From positions 1-33,985 of the forward strand of contig LJXT01000027.1 in NCBI GenBank assembly GCA_001314815.1: DNA of 33,985 nt, written 5' to 3'. Of this stretch, positions 14,221 through 22,322 are shown in pieces. The notes below the pieces were generated by a model. The model was not told the DNA's origin and made no database searches. It worked only from the letters and a program-made list of their open reading frames with translations. Every line of letters begins with the position of its first letter. Positions within the stretch are counted from its first letter, which is position 1. Source of the DNA: Algoriphagus marincola HL-49 (GTDB lineage Bacteria > Bacteroidota > Bacteroidia > Cytophagales > Cyclobacteriaceae). Position numbers and translations under genes: made by a program.

Positions 14221-14619
14221 TTATCTAGTAACCCAGTTTTCTAACTTAATACCAGAGATTCTTTGAAACTCTTTCAAGTTTTCTGTCACCATTATAAGGT
14301 CTTTTTCTAATGCTGTGCATCCAATTAAAAGATCAAAATCGCTTATCATCAGGCCTTTTGACCTTAAACGGGCTTTCTCTTTTCCATACAAGTAAATTGC
14401 ACTAAAAATTGGAAGGATAACAACCTGGTTAGCAAACACTTCAACTAAATCAAGATTCTTTTGAGGGTTTTTACTGTTTTCAGCTCCAAAAACTAATTCT
14501 GCCAAAGTAATTTCTGAAATAGCAAAATTCTCAGTACCTAGCTGTTCAAACTTTTCTATCAGTTCATACTTTCCTCTTAAAAAATGGATGCAAATATTTG
14601 TGTCTAAAAGATATTTCAT
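14221..14619 (-). CDS. vapC: PIN-domain ribonuclease toxin, VapC family
   Basis: This 132-aa protein carries the PIN-domain acidic residues: Asp6 in KYLLDTN, Glu41 in EITLAELVFGA, and Asp94/Asp96 in ISDFDLLIGCTAL. The usual closing strand, VTENLKEFQRISGIKLENW, follows. VapC toxins are Mg-dependent endoribonucleases that cut tRNA or rRNA and are held inactive by the cognate antitoxin. Length is typical. Its ATG overlaps the antitoxin stop by 4 nt (ATGA), the usual arrangement with antitoxin first. All catalytic residues are intact, so the module should be active. Confidence 0.9.
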   Translation of the reverse strand: MKYLLDTNICIHFLRGKYELIEKFEQLGTENFAISEITLAELVFGAENSKNPQKNLDLVEVFANQVVILPIFSAIYLYGKEKARLRSKGLMISDFDLLIGCTALEKDLIMVTENLKEFQRISGIKLENWVTR

Positions 14620-14858
14620 TCGAAACCAAGATCTTCTGATTTTTCAACTTTTGATTCTCTAATTTCTTTGATGATTTCATCAGCATCTTTGTCGTCTTCC
14701 CACGCTCCAAAAAGTGATCGCAAATCCACCTTCTCTTCTTTCATTTCAAGAGACTCGGTCAATTTTATGATAAGTTTTTTCTTGGAAAGATTATCCAAAC
14801 CTTTCAAGAGACCGAAATACTTTTCTAATGTCTTGTTGTTTAAAGTGAGGTTTGCCAT
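14616..14858 (-). CDS. VapB-type antitoxin of the adjacent VapC
   Basis: The small acidic protein has 80 aa from ATG at 14856-14858; the longer reading from TTG 14873 adds only MDKKS. It starts MANLTLNNKTLEKYFGLLKG, followed by a Lys-rich helix, and then a C-terminal stretch DLRSLFGAWEDDKDADEIIKE. That tail, with its FGAW-acid motif, is typical of antitoxins that thread into the VapC active site. It overlaps the toxin gene by 4 nt. The N-terminal half probably binds the operon promoter, but I could not identify an obvious operator dyad within 100 nt upstream. Confidence 0.82.
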   Translation of the reverse strand: MANLTLNNKTLEKYFGLLKGLDNLSKKKLIIKLTESLEMKEEKVDLRSLFGAWEDDKDADEIIKEIRESKVEKSEDLGFE

Positions 14859-14965
14859 GCTTTTTTTATCCAATTTACTAAATTAACGATTTGCCTCATC
14901 GCTTGTTGGTTCATTTCCACTTATTTTGAAAAGGAGGCAACTAATTTCTAAATATAAGATTAAAA

Positions 14966-15006
14966 AGAGAATAGTGACAAGTCACGGTAAACCTCTCTAA
15001 TTCTCT
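14966..15006 (-). terminator. Hairpin with T-tract downstream of radA
   Basis: Perfect 7-bp arms AGAGAAT (14966-14972) and ATTCTCT (15000-15006) enclose a second perfect dyad GTGAC-AA-GTCAC (14974-14985). Read on the minus strand, the final arm is followed by TTTT. It lies 31 nt beyond the radA stop, as expected for an intrinsic terminator that would also insulate the toxin-antitoxin operon. The two-tier dyad resembles the nested repeats elsewhere in this window. Confidence 0.5.
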
Positions 15007-15036
15007 GTGGTCGAATCTGTTAATTTCTTAAATCAA

Positions 15037-16410
15037 TCAAAAAATCAACTGATACATTTCCTCCAATTTGCTGACTTGGATGACCTTGATTTTGAATTTG
15101 GAAAGGTCCAAGCCCTTGACGGCGTATTTGGATACCATGATCTTTTTGAAACCTAGCTTTTCTGCTTCGGAAATTCGGTTTTCTATCCGGGAAACGGCAC
15201 GAACCTCTCCGCCCAAACCCACTTCTCCCGCAAAACAAATCTGTTCGGACACCGGAGTATCCTCATAGCTGGAAATCAAACTCGCACAAACGGCCAAATC
15301 CAATCCTGGATCGTCCACACGCATGCCGCCTGCGACATTCAGAAAGACATCCTGATTCCCAAGCCGCATCCCGCCTCGCTTTTCCAATACAGCCAATAGC
15401 ATATTCAGTCGCTTGGCATCGTGTCCGGTACTGGTACGCTGAGGCGTGCCATAGGTAGCAGGGCTTACCAGGGATTGGATCTCGATCAGAAGTGGGCGGT
15501 TGCCTTCCAACATGGCGCCAATAGCTACCCCATTCAAGACTTCCTCTCGCTGAGTCAGTAAAATTTCCGATGGATTGGCAACAGAGCGAAGACCATCTAC
15601 CCGCATTTCATAGATCCCCAATTCATGCGTGGATCCAAAACGGTTTTTGGAAGTTCGCAAAATCCGATAGGTGAGGTGTCGGTCCCCTTCAAATTGTAAA
15701 ACGGTATCCACCATGTGTTCCAAGACCTTGGGTCCGGCAATGGATCCTTCCTTAGTGACATGCCCGATCAGAAAGACTGGTGTACCTGTCTCTTTGGCAA
15801 ATTTCATCAGCTCTGCCGTGCATTCCCTCACTTGCGAGACCGAACCGGCAGCGGATTCGACATATTGGCTATTCAAAGTTTGAATGGAGTCAATGACCAA
15901 AAAATCGGGCTTGAGCAGTTCGACCTGCTGAAATATCTGTTGGGTGTTTGTTTCAGAGAGTACATAGCAATCCGGATTGGAGACAGCCATTCGATCTGCA
16001 CGCATTTTGATTTGGGCTTCCGATTCTTCACCGGAGACATAGAGAATGGTTTTCCCGGTAAGCGTCAATGCGATTTGAAGCATTAAAGTGGACTTGCCGA
16101 TCCCCGGTTCCCCTCCAATCAGGACCAAAGATCCCGGGACGATTCCTCCGCCAAGCACCCGATCTAATTCCGAGTCCCCAGTCACCCATCGAGCTTGTTC
16201 CTCGTAGTTGACCTCTTTGATTTTTTTGGGGGTATTGGTTTTTTTTGTTCCGCTACCACTTGGTTTCCAACTCCCCTTTCCGCTTTCTTCCTTTTGGATG
16301 ATTTCTTCCACATAGGTATTCCATTGCCCGCAAGCCGGACATTTTCCCAGCCATTTTGGGCTTTGAGCCCCACAGTTTTGACAGAAGAAAGAGGTTTTTA
16401 TTTTAGCCAT
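15037..16410 (-). CDS. radA: DNA repair protein RadA (Sms)
   Basis: The 457-aa length is typical. The N-terminal C4 zinc finger is Cys10, Cys13, Cys24 and Cys27. The RecA-like core has Walker A GGEPGIGKST (residues 99-108) and Walker B FLVIDSIQTL. The RadA-specific KNRFG motif is at about 255. The C-terminal Lon-protease-like domain (about 280-457) has FLNVAGGMRVDDPGLDLAV and FAGEVGLGGEVRAVSRIENR. RadA is a helicase-like ATPase that drives branch migration and processes recombination intermediates. The ATG at 16408-16410 is certain from the conserved start MAKIKT. The same 18-nt start region is duplicated 135 bp upstream. polA lies upstream in the same direction, separated by 250 bp of repeat DNA. 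Confidence 0.97.
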   Translation of the reverse strand: MAKIKTSFFCQNCGAQSPKWLGKCPACGQWNTYVEEIIQKEESGKGSWKPSGSGTKKTNTPKKIKEVNYEEQARWVTGDSELDRVLGGGIVPGSLVLIGGEPGIGKSTLMLQIALTLTGKTILYVSGEESEAQIKMRADRMAVSNPDCYVLSETNTQQIFQQVELLKPDFLVIDSIQTLNSQYVESAAGSVSQVRECTAELMKFAKETGTPVFLIGHVTKEGSIAGPKVLEHMVDTVLQFEGDRHLTYRILRTSKNRFGSTHELGIYEMRVDGLRSVANPSEILLTQREEVLNGVAIGAMLEGNRPLLIEIQSLVSPATYGTPQRTSTGHDAKRLNMLLAVLEKRGGMRLGNQDVFLNVAGGMRVDDPGLDLAVCASLISSYEDTPVSEQICFAGEVGLGGEVRAVSRIENRISEAEKLGFKKIMVSKYAVKGLDLSKFKIKVIQVSKLEEMYQLIF

Positions 16411-16662
16411 AAGGGAAGTAGCAAGTATTTAGTAGCAAGTAGATAGAAACAAGAGGCGAGAACCAAGAGACAAGAGCATTTAAATCAGACAGTTTTGCTT
16501 CTAATATCTTGCATCTTGACTCTAAGTGGTTTTTATTTTAGCCATTAGAGGAGTAGCAAGTAGTTAGTATCAAGTATCAAGTAGATAGAGTCAAGAATCG
16601 AAAAGATAAGCGTTCTGATTAGAAAGTCTTGCTTCTATCATCTTGCTTCTAGCTTCTAATTT
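16393..16662. repeat. 135-bp tandem duplication carrying the radA start
   Basis: The 18-mer made by the first six radA codons is present twice, at 16393-16410 (real start) and 16528-16545, exactly 135 bp apart. Each copy is followed by a similar but diverged A/G-rich arm (GTAGCAAGTA..TCAAGTAGATAG) and, about 80 bp later, its inverted counterpart (CTTGCTTCTA..CATCTTG). Each unit is thus an imperfect long palindrome. The distal copy gives a seven-codon minus-strand mini-ORF, MAKIKTT, ending at a TAG (16522-16545). Together the units fill the whole polA-radA gap; no gene is present there. Confidence 0.75.
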
Positions 16663-19489
16663 AATGCGCTTCCAACCAATCATTCCCCAATCCAACTTCC
16701 ACTTCGATCGGCACAGGAAGGTCAATCGCTTCGGACATCAGCTTGGGAACTTCTTTTTTCAAAAGCTCCACCTCATCTCGATGGGCATCAAAAACCAATT
16801 CATCATGCACTTGCAAGATCATCTTGGATTTCAGCTTTTCCTTTTTCATCCAATCATGAACTCGAATCATGGCCACTTTAATCAGGTCAGCTGCTGAACC
16901 CTGGATTGGCGCATTGATGGCATTTCGCTCAGCAAATCCACGCATGGTTTGATTCCGGCTATTGATATCCCGAAGGTAGCGGCGGCGGCCCAAAATGGTC
17001 TCCACAAATTCATCGGTTCGGGCTTTTTCAATCACTCCATCCATATAGGCTTTGACCGCAGGAAATTCCTTGAAATAGGCATCGATGATTTCTTTGGCCT
17101 CTCCTCTTGGGATGGAAAGCCGCTGGGACAGCCCAAAGGCCGAAATACCGTAAATGATCCCAAAATTGGCCGTTTTGGCTTTTCTACGCATATCAGAGGT
17201 CACTTCCTCTAAGGGTACCTGGAAAATCTTGGCAGCTGTCGTAGCATGAATATCCCGACCGTTTTTGAAGGCTTCGATCATGGATTCATCCTTGGAAAAA
17301 GCCGCCATAATTCGAAGCTCGATCTGAGAATAATCTGCCGCCAGAAGGACATGATTTTCATCCCGTGGCACGAATGCTTTTCTGATTTCCCTCCCCCGAT
17401 CGGTACGGATAGGAATATTCTGCAAGTTTGGATTGATCGAAGAAAGTCGACCTGTAGCTGCCACAAATTGATTGTAAGTGGTATGAATTCGACCGGTTTT
17501 CTTATTGATCATGGTGGGTAAGGCATCCACGTAGGTGGACTTGAGTTTTACCATTTGACGGTAATCCAAAATAGCTCGGGCGATTTCATGCTCGCCGGCT
17601 AGTTTGCTCAAGATTTCCTCCCCGGTGGCATATTGGCCTGTTTTGGTCTTTTTTGCTTTCGGATCAAGTTTCAGCTTTTCAAATAATACATCGCCCAACT
17701 GCTTGGGAGAGGCGAGATTGAATTTCACACCAGCCAATTCATAGACCCGCTTTTCGATTTCCTGACTTTCGGTTTCGAGTGATTTGCTCAATTCAGCTAA
17801 GCTGTCTGTATCGATGCGCACCCCTTCAAATTCCATATCGGTTAGGACTGGAATCAATGGATTTTCCACCTCGTAAAACAACTTTTCAAGCTCATTTTCC
17901 TTGAGGGTTGGGTCGAGTTTTTCTTTCACTCGGAGGGTAATGTCCGCATCCTCCGCAGCATATACGGTGACCGTGTCTTCATCCACATCCCGCATATTGC
18001 CTTGATTTTTGCCTTTTTTGCCGATCAGTTCGGTAATGGACACTGGTTTGTAATGGAGGTATTGCTCCGCTAAAACGTCCATGCCATGCTTGCCTTCCGG
18101 CTCGATCAGGTAATGGGCTAGCATGGTATCATAGAGGGATCCTTTGACCTCGATGCCGTAATTTTTCAGCACCAAAAGGTCATATTTGATATTTTGGCCG
18201 ATTTTGAAGATGGATTCATTTTCAAAAAAGGGCTTCAACTCCTGCAGAATCGCTTCGGTTTCCTGCTGATCTTCCGGGCAAGGGATGTAATAGGCCTCAC
18301 CGCACAGATAGGCGAAAGAAAGCCCGACCAGTTCCGCTTCCATGGCATTGAGCGATGTGGTCTCTGTATCAAAGCAAACTTCTTTTTGCAACAATAAATA
18401 TTTCGAAAGTTCCTTGACAGCTTCCTTTCCTTTGATTTTGTGGTAATTGTGAAAGTTCCCGTCAACAGTCTCTAAAATAATCGGAGCGCGGGTATTGACG
18501 GTATCTTCTTCAAATTCTACTTCCGGACTTACCGATGTGCTGCCGCTGCTTACATCCGCAAAAAGACCCAATTGCTCATTTTGCTGAATTACTGCCTTTT
18601 TGCCCTCTTCTTTGAATACCCGCTTAGAGAGCGTACGGAATTCCAATTCGGTGAAAATGGCCTGAAGCTTTTCCTCGTCAAAGCCATCGTAGCGTAGTTC
18701 CTCTTCTACAAAGTCCACCGGCACATCGATTTTGATGGTGGCCAATTCTTTGGATAGGAGCCCCTGCGCTGCAAAGTTCTCCACATTTTCTTTTTGCTTT
18801 CCTTTGAGCAGATGGGTGTTTTTGACCAATTCTTCTATTGTGCCAAACTCTTTGAGCAGTTTGGTGGCTGTTTTGGCACCGATACCCGGGATACCGGGAA
18901 TATTATCTACCTTATCCCCCATCAAGCCTAAGATATCAGTGACCTTGTCCACATGATCAATTTCCCACTTGGCACAGACTTCCTTTGGTCCCATGATGTC
19001 TACCCCATTTCCCATAAATGCGGGTTTGTAGAGAAAAATATGATCATCCACCAACTGTCCGTAATCTTTGTCCGGAGTCATCATGTAGACGGTGAATGAT
19101 TCACGCTCAGCTTTTTTGGCAATCGTGCCGATGATGTCATCCGCTTCAAAGCCATCCATTTCCAAAAGGGGGATGTTGAAGGCTTTGACAATTTCTTTCA
19201 CCCATGGAATAGAAACCGTGATATCTTCCGGCTGTTCCAGTCGGTTAGCTTTGTATTCTACAAACTGCGTATGTCGAAAGGTGGGGGCTGAAGTATCGAA
19301 AGCGACTGCGATGTGCGAGGGTTTTTCTTTATTCAGCACTTCCAAAAGTGTATTGGTAAAGCCCAACATGACCCCGGTGTTGAGACCTTTGGAATTGATT
19401 CGGGGGTTTTTGCTGAAGGCAAAATGGGCCCGGTAAATCAGGGCCATCGCATCGAGAAGGAAAAGTTTATGGGTTTGTTTTTGAGTCAT
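16661..19489 (-). CDS. polA: DNA polymerase I
   Basis: The 942-aa protein has all three Pol I domains. The 5' nuclease domain (about 1-290) has LFLLDAMALIYRAHFAF, the metal-site acids of DGFEADDIIGT, and helix-hairpin-helix IPGIPGIGAKTA at about 200. The 3'-5' exonuclease domain (about 350-540) has the Exo I motif CFDTETTSL at about 372, and Exo II/III residues are also visible (IGQNIKYDLL, YAAEDADITL), so proofreading should be active. The polymerase domain has motif A DYSQIELRIM at about 718, motif B RRKAKTANFGIIYG, and motif C QVHDELVFD at about 895. It fills gaps in excision repair and removes RNA primers. The ATG at 19487-19489 gives the expected N-terminus. It reads toward radA. Confidence 0.97.
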   Translation of the reverse strand: MTQKQTHKLFLLDAMALIYRAHFAFSKNPRINSKGLNTGVMLGFTNTLLEVLNKEKPSHIAVAFDTSAPTFRHTQFVEYKANRLEQPEDITVSIPWVKEIVKAFNIPLLEMDGFEADDIIGTIAKKAERESFTVYMMTPDKDYGQLVDDHIFLYKPAFMGNGVDIMGPKEVCAKWEIDHVDKVTDILGLMGDKVDNIPGIPGIGAKTATKLLKEFGTIEELVKNTHLLKGKQKENVENFAAQGLLSKELATIKIDVPVDFVEEELRYDGFDEEKLQAIFTELEFRTLSKRVFKEEGKKAVIQQNEQLGLFADVSSGSTSVSPEVEFEEDTVNTRAPIILETVDGNFHNYHKIKGKEAVKELSKYLLLQKEVCFDTETTSLNAMEAELVGLSFAYLCGEAYYIPCPEDQQETEAILQELKPFFENESIFKIGQNIKYDLLVLKNYGIEVKGSLYDTMLAHYLIEPEGKHGMDVLAEQYLHYKPVSITELIGKKGKNQGNMRDVDEDTVTVYAAEDADITLRVKEKLDPTLKENELEKLFYEVENPLIPVLTDMEFEGVRIDTDSLAELSKSLETESQEIEKRVYELAGVKFNLASPKQLGDVLFEKLKLDPKAKKTKTGQYATGEEILSKLAGEHEIARAILDYRQMVKLKSTYVDALPTMINKKTGRIHTTYNQFVAATGRLSSINPNLQNIPIRTDRGREIRKAFVPRDENHVLLAADYSQIELRIMAAFSKDESMIEAFKNGRDIHATTAAKIFQVPLEEVTSDMRRKAKTANFGIIYGISAFGLSQRLSIPRGEAKEIIDAYFKEFPAVKAYMDGVIEKARTDEFVETILGRRRYLRDINSRNQTMRGFAERNAINAPIQGSAADLIKVAMIRVHDWMKKEKLKSKMILQVHDELVFDAHRDEVELLKKEVPKLMSEAIDLPVPIEVEVGLGNDWLEAH

Positions 19490-19594
19490 TTTATCTTGTG
19501 TCCAAATGAGCAGTTGAAGTTACAAAAAATCCCCTGCCTGAGGTCCCAATCCGAGATACAGAAAGGATTTAATTAAAAATATTCCTGCTTGGAT

Positions 19595-20038
19595 TTAAGA
19601 ACTGGTCTCCTCTTTCCTTAAATATTCCCGGACTTGCAAAGCACGCAAGAAGATGAGGATAAGCGGAATCAGCCAAAGTAGTTCATTGAAAATCAAGTGA
19701 AAACCTGTCCGTTTATTCCAATCAAGATCTGGTAGAAAACCCAATGAAAACCAGATGGTCAGGATTATTTTGCCCGTAAGTCCTGCAAGAATCAGGTAAA
19801 CCCAACTGACCGGGTAAAAGGCCGACACAAATATGATCAGCCCAACTACTAGTCCTAAGTTGCCATACCACATCGCCGGAACGTCAAAAACTTGTCCAGG
19901 CTGAATGGCTAGCCAGGCGATCAATTCCTCCCCAAACCACTTGAAAAATGCGGACCAAGCGATTGTGTACATGCCTGCTAGTAAGAGCAGGCCTCTGAAA
20001 TGCATAGGAAAAATGGGGAAATCAGGCTTTTGATCCAT
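19595..20038 (-). CDS. Four-TM membrane protein, unknown (dispersed paralogue B)
   Basis: This 147-aa protein has four hydrophobic segments, at about residues 15-34, 53-74, 80-101 and 117-134, and a charged tail KEETSS. Key stretches are LLAGMYTIAWSAFFKW, VPAMWYGNLGLVVGLIIF, LAGLTGKIILTIWFSLGFL and FNELLWLIPLILIFLRA. They line up with the protein encoded at 12255-12665: (Y)-(N/T)-I-x-W, P-x-x-W-x-G-x-x-x-x-V-G, a Gly-Lys in helix 3, and N-(D/E)-L-x-W-x-I-P in helix 4. The function is unknown. A CAAAACTA at 20101-20108 (TAGTTTTG, a -7 box on this strand) lies 62 bp upstream of the ATG and may be its promoter. Confidence 0.75.
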   Translation of the reverse strand: MDQKPDFPIFPMHFRGLLLLAGMYTIAWSAFFKWFGEELIAWLAIQPGQVFDVPAMWYGNLGLVVGLIIFVSAFYPVSWVYLILAGLTGKIILTIWFSLGFLPDLDWNKRTGFHLIFNELLWLIPLILIFLRALQVREYLRKEETSS

Positions 20039-20112
20039 GAACGGTTTGAATTATTTAAGCTAAATAAACACCTTCGGTGCATGCTTGTTTTTGCATAATA
20101 CAAAACTATCTC

Positions 20113-21789
20113 ATGGAAAGAAAAAATAGACCACATTCTGGCTTTTTTGTAGCCCTTGGAATCGGAGCTGCTTTAGGACTTGGATTTACTGCTGGAAAAA
20201 TGATGGGAGAAATCACTCCTCAAACCATCGATCATGCTGCGGACTTGATCGGGCTTTCGTTCACTCCTGCGGAAAAGGACAGTATGATTTCCCGACTGGA
20301 AAATCAACGCTCCAATCTCCAATCTTCCAGAGAATACAAACTAGAGAACGCCATCGCCCCATCTTTGGTTTTTAATCCACTTCCTATTGGATATCAGCCA
20401 GAAACCCGGCAAATGCCGGTGAATTTTGGCCTGGATGAGGATGTGTCCCTACCCGCATCATATAAGGATATCGCTTACACTCCTGTGCATCAATTAGCTG
20501 GTTTGATCAAAACAGGTAAGCTTTCCAGCGAGCGATTGACAAAAATCTACTTAGATCGAATCAAAAATTATTCAGATACTTTACAATGCCTGATTACACT
20601 GATGGAGGAGGATGCGCTTCGCAAAGCTAGATTAATGGACGCAGAGCTTGCTTCCGGACGCTATCGAGGCCCACTTCACGGAATTCCCTACGGGATCAAG
20701 GATTTGTTAGCTGTAAAAGGAACGAAAACCACTTGGGGGGCCGCGCCTTACCAAGATCAGGAAATCGACGAAACTGCACAGATCGTCACACAGTTGGATG
20801 AAGCAGGAGCGATTCTAGTGGGTAAATTCACTTTAGGGGCCCTTGCCATGGGAGATGTTTGGTACGGTGGAGTGACCAAAAACCCTTGGAATCTGGAGCA
20901 GGGATCAAGCGGTTCTTCCGCAGGTTCGGCTTCAGCTGTATCCGCAGGTTTGGTTCCTTTTGCCATTGGTACCGAGACGCTTGGATCTATCGTCTCTCCC
21001 AGTACTCGGAATGGGGTAACTGGCCTGCGACCTACTTATGGGCGAGTGAGCAAGCATGGGGCCATGGCCCTTAGCTGGTCTATGGATAAAATCGGTCCGA
21101 TCTCCCGCTCAGCTTTGGATAATGCTATCGTACTTTCGGTTTTGAATGGGAAGGATTTCAAGGATCCGAGTACCATTGAAGCCGCTTTCAATTTTGATGG
21201 AGATAAAAACCCTAAAGACTTAAAAATCGGCTATTTCAAGTCCTTTTTCGAAGGAAATCGTAGTTCGGAGAATGATCGTAACGTATTGGAATTTTTGGAA
21301 ACAGAGGGATTTGAACTGCATCCTGTAGAATTGGAGACTTCAGTTTCTGCAGGTCCTTTGACCATGATGTTGATGGTGGAAGGTGCTGCGGCTTTTGATG
21401 AACTCACTCGATTAGGGTGGGATGACGAATTAGTTGCTCAGGGAAAAAGTGCCTGGCCGAACCTATTCCGAGCCGCCCGTTTGATTCCGGCGGTAGAATA
21501 TGTGAATTTGGCTCGGCAACGCAGTGTGTTGATCCAAGAGATGCATGACTTGATGAAGGATTATGACGTGATCGTGACCCCGAGCTATGGTGGTCAGCAA
21601 CTACAAATCACTAATTTGACCGGGCATCCGGCTCTTTGTATGCCAAATGGTTTTAATCAGAGCGGAAGTCCCACATCGATTACTTTACTTGGGAATCTCT
21701 TCGAAGAGGATAAATTGGTGCTTTTGGGAGAATATATTCAACGCAAAACGGACTGGCAAGCCAAGCGGCCTCCTTTGTTTGATAAGTAA
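20113..21789 (+). CDS. Membrane-anchored amidase (amidase-signature family)
   Basis: The protein has 558 aa from ATG 20113; the upstream extension to 20077 has no support. A single N-terminal hydrophobic segment, FFVALGIGAALGLGFTAGKM (residues 11-30), suggests a signal anchor or uncleaved signal, so the enzyme probably faces the periplasm. The Ser-cisSer-Lys triad can be placed at Lys196 (GIPYGIKDLL), Ser268 (GSSGSSAGSA) and Ser292 (TETLGSI). The spacing of 24 between the serines and 96 from Lys to Ser fits the family. The usual GGS around the nucleophile reads LGS. The substrate is unknown; a peptide or small amide is likelier than misacylated tRNA, because GatA is cytoplasmic and has no such anchor. 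No partner gene adjoins it. Confidence 0.86.
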   Translation: MERKNRPHSGFFVALGIGAALGLGFTAGKMMGEITPQTIDHAADLIGLSFTPAEKDSMISRLENQRSNLQSSREYKLENAIAPSLVFNPLPIGYQPETRQMPVNFGLDEDVSLPASYKDIAYTPVHQLAGLIKTGKLSSERLTKIYLDRIKNYSDTLQCLITLMEEDALRKARLMDAELASGRYRGPLHGIPYGIKDLLAVKGTKTTWGAAPYQDQEIDETAQIVTQLDEAGAILVGKFTLGALAMGDVWYGGVTKNPWNLEQGSSGSSAGSASAVSAGLVPFAIGTETLGSIVSPSTRNGVTGLRPTYGRVSKHGAMALSWSMDKIGPISRSALDNAIVLSVLNGKDFKDPSTIEAAFNFDGDKNPKDLKIGYFKSFFEGNRSSENDRNVLEFLETEGFELHPVELETSVSAGPLTMMLMVEGAAAFDELTRLGWDDELVAQGKSAWPNLFRAARLIPAVEYVNLARQRSVLIQEMHDLMKDYDVIVTPSYGGQQLQITNLTGHPALCMPNGFNQSGSPTSITLLGNLFEEDKLVLLGEYIQRKTDWQAKRPPLFDK

Positions 21790-21822
21790 ATTTCTTTAGC
21801 CACAATCAGAGAGAAGTTTTTG

Positions 21823-21888
21823 AACCACTAAGTACACGATGAGCACTAAGGAAAAATAAGCTTGGTGATCTTGGTGCGCTTTGTGGTT
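21823..21888. repeat. Nested imperfect dyad, same family as 25-83
   Basis: The outer arms are AACCACTAAG (21823-21832) and CTTTGTGGTT (21879-21888), with one mismatch. The inner arms are CACTAAG (21844-21850) and CTTGGTG (21861-21867), pairing as RNA with one G-U. GTGCGCTTTGT at 21874-21884 is identical to 29-39. The hairpin starts 33 nt after the amidase stop and is followed by a T-rich run, so it may also end that transcript. Confidence 0.6.
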
Positions 21889-21992
21889 TTATTTTTTCTA
21901 CTGAGGGCACAGAATTTTGTGAAAAGTCTACTCGCTAACGTATGTGTCTGCCTAAGGGACAAGTAGGTCTTCACGAACTTTTTCCTTTGCCG

Positions 21993-22016
21993 ACGTGCGT
22001 GTCTCACGCACGTTTT
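21993..22016 (+). terminator. Strong 9-bp hairpin followed by TTTT
   Basis: ACGTGCGTG (21993-22001) and CACGCACGT (22005-22013) pair perfectly around a TCT loop, with T residues at 22013-22016. This is an intrinsic-terminator shape for plus-strand transcription. It is 204 nt past the amidase stop, so it may instead be a dispersed repeat element. Confidence 0.45.
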
Positions 22017-22187
22017 CAATGAATATAAATAGTATGCATTGCAAGGAGGATTATTGAAGGGGAAACACTTCTATTGCAAAAAATAGTTTTGAAGAAATAG
22101 ACTTTTGAGACTGTTAAACTTCGCTGGCGATGATGACTGATTAAAAATCTTTAGATTTAGATAGATATCTTATTTATAATATCGGTC

Positions 22188-22273
22188 ATGCCTCCGGCAT
22201 TTTCTGAACTCTGTAGCTTACATTTTCCAGCCATTGAAATGGCTGGCTAGACTATAATTCATGCCTAAGGCAT
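22188..22273. repeat. REP-like cluster of three palindromes
   Basis: ATGCC-TCC-GGCAT (22188-22200) and ATGCC-TAA-GGCAT (22261-22273) share arms and flanks (preceding C, following TTT). Between them is CCAGCCATT-GA-AATGGCTGG (22227-22246), with perfect 9-bp arms. Short GC-containing palindromes in this arrangement resemble REP sequences mobilised by RAYT-type transposases; none is encoded in this window. Confidence 0.6.
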
Positions 22274-22322
22274 TTTGTGGTAAAGCCTCGCTGTCACGTT
22301 ATGGTTTTTTAACCTTAGTTTA

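Larger units (their letters stand above)
21790..22322. other. Gene-free 533-bp stretch packed with palindromic repeats
   Basis: No convincing open frame is present on either strand. In order it holds a nested dyad (21823-21888), a GC-rich hairpin followed by T residues (21993-22016), and a cluster of three short REP-like palindromes (22188-22273). It lies between the 3' ends of the plus-strand amidase gene and the minus-strand PorP/SprF gene, so it must hold the terminators for both and no promoters are needed. Confidence 0.7.

Noticed and set aside
20070-20082. CACC-TTCG-GTG tetraloop hairpin before the amidase gene
   Set aside because: A four-pair stem with no T-tract and no clear link to a transcript end; could be chance.
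22300-22318. Hairpin GGTT-AAAA-AACC after the PorP/SprF gene as terminator
   Set aside because: Only a 4-bp A/T-flanked stem; too weak to support.
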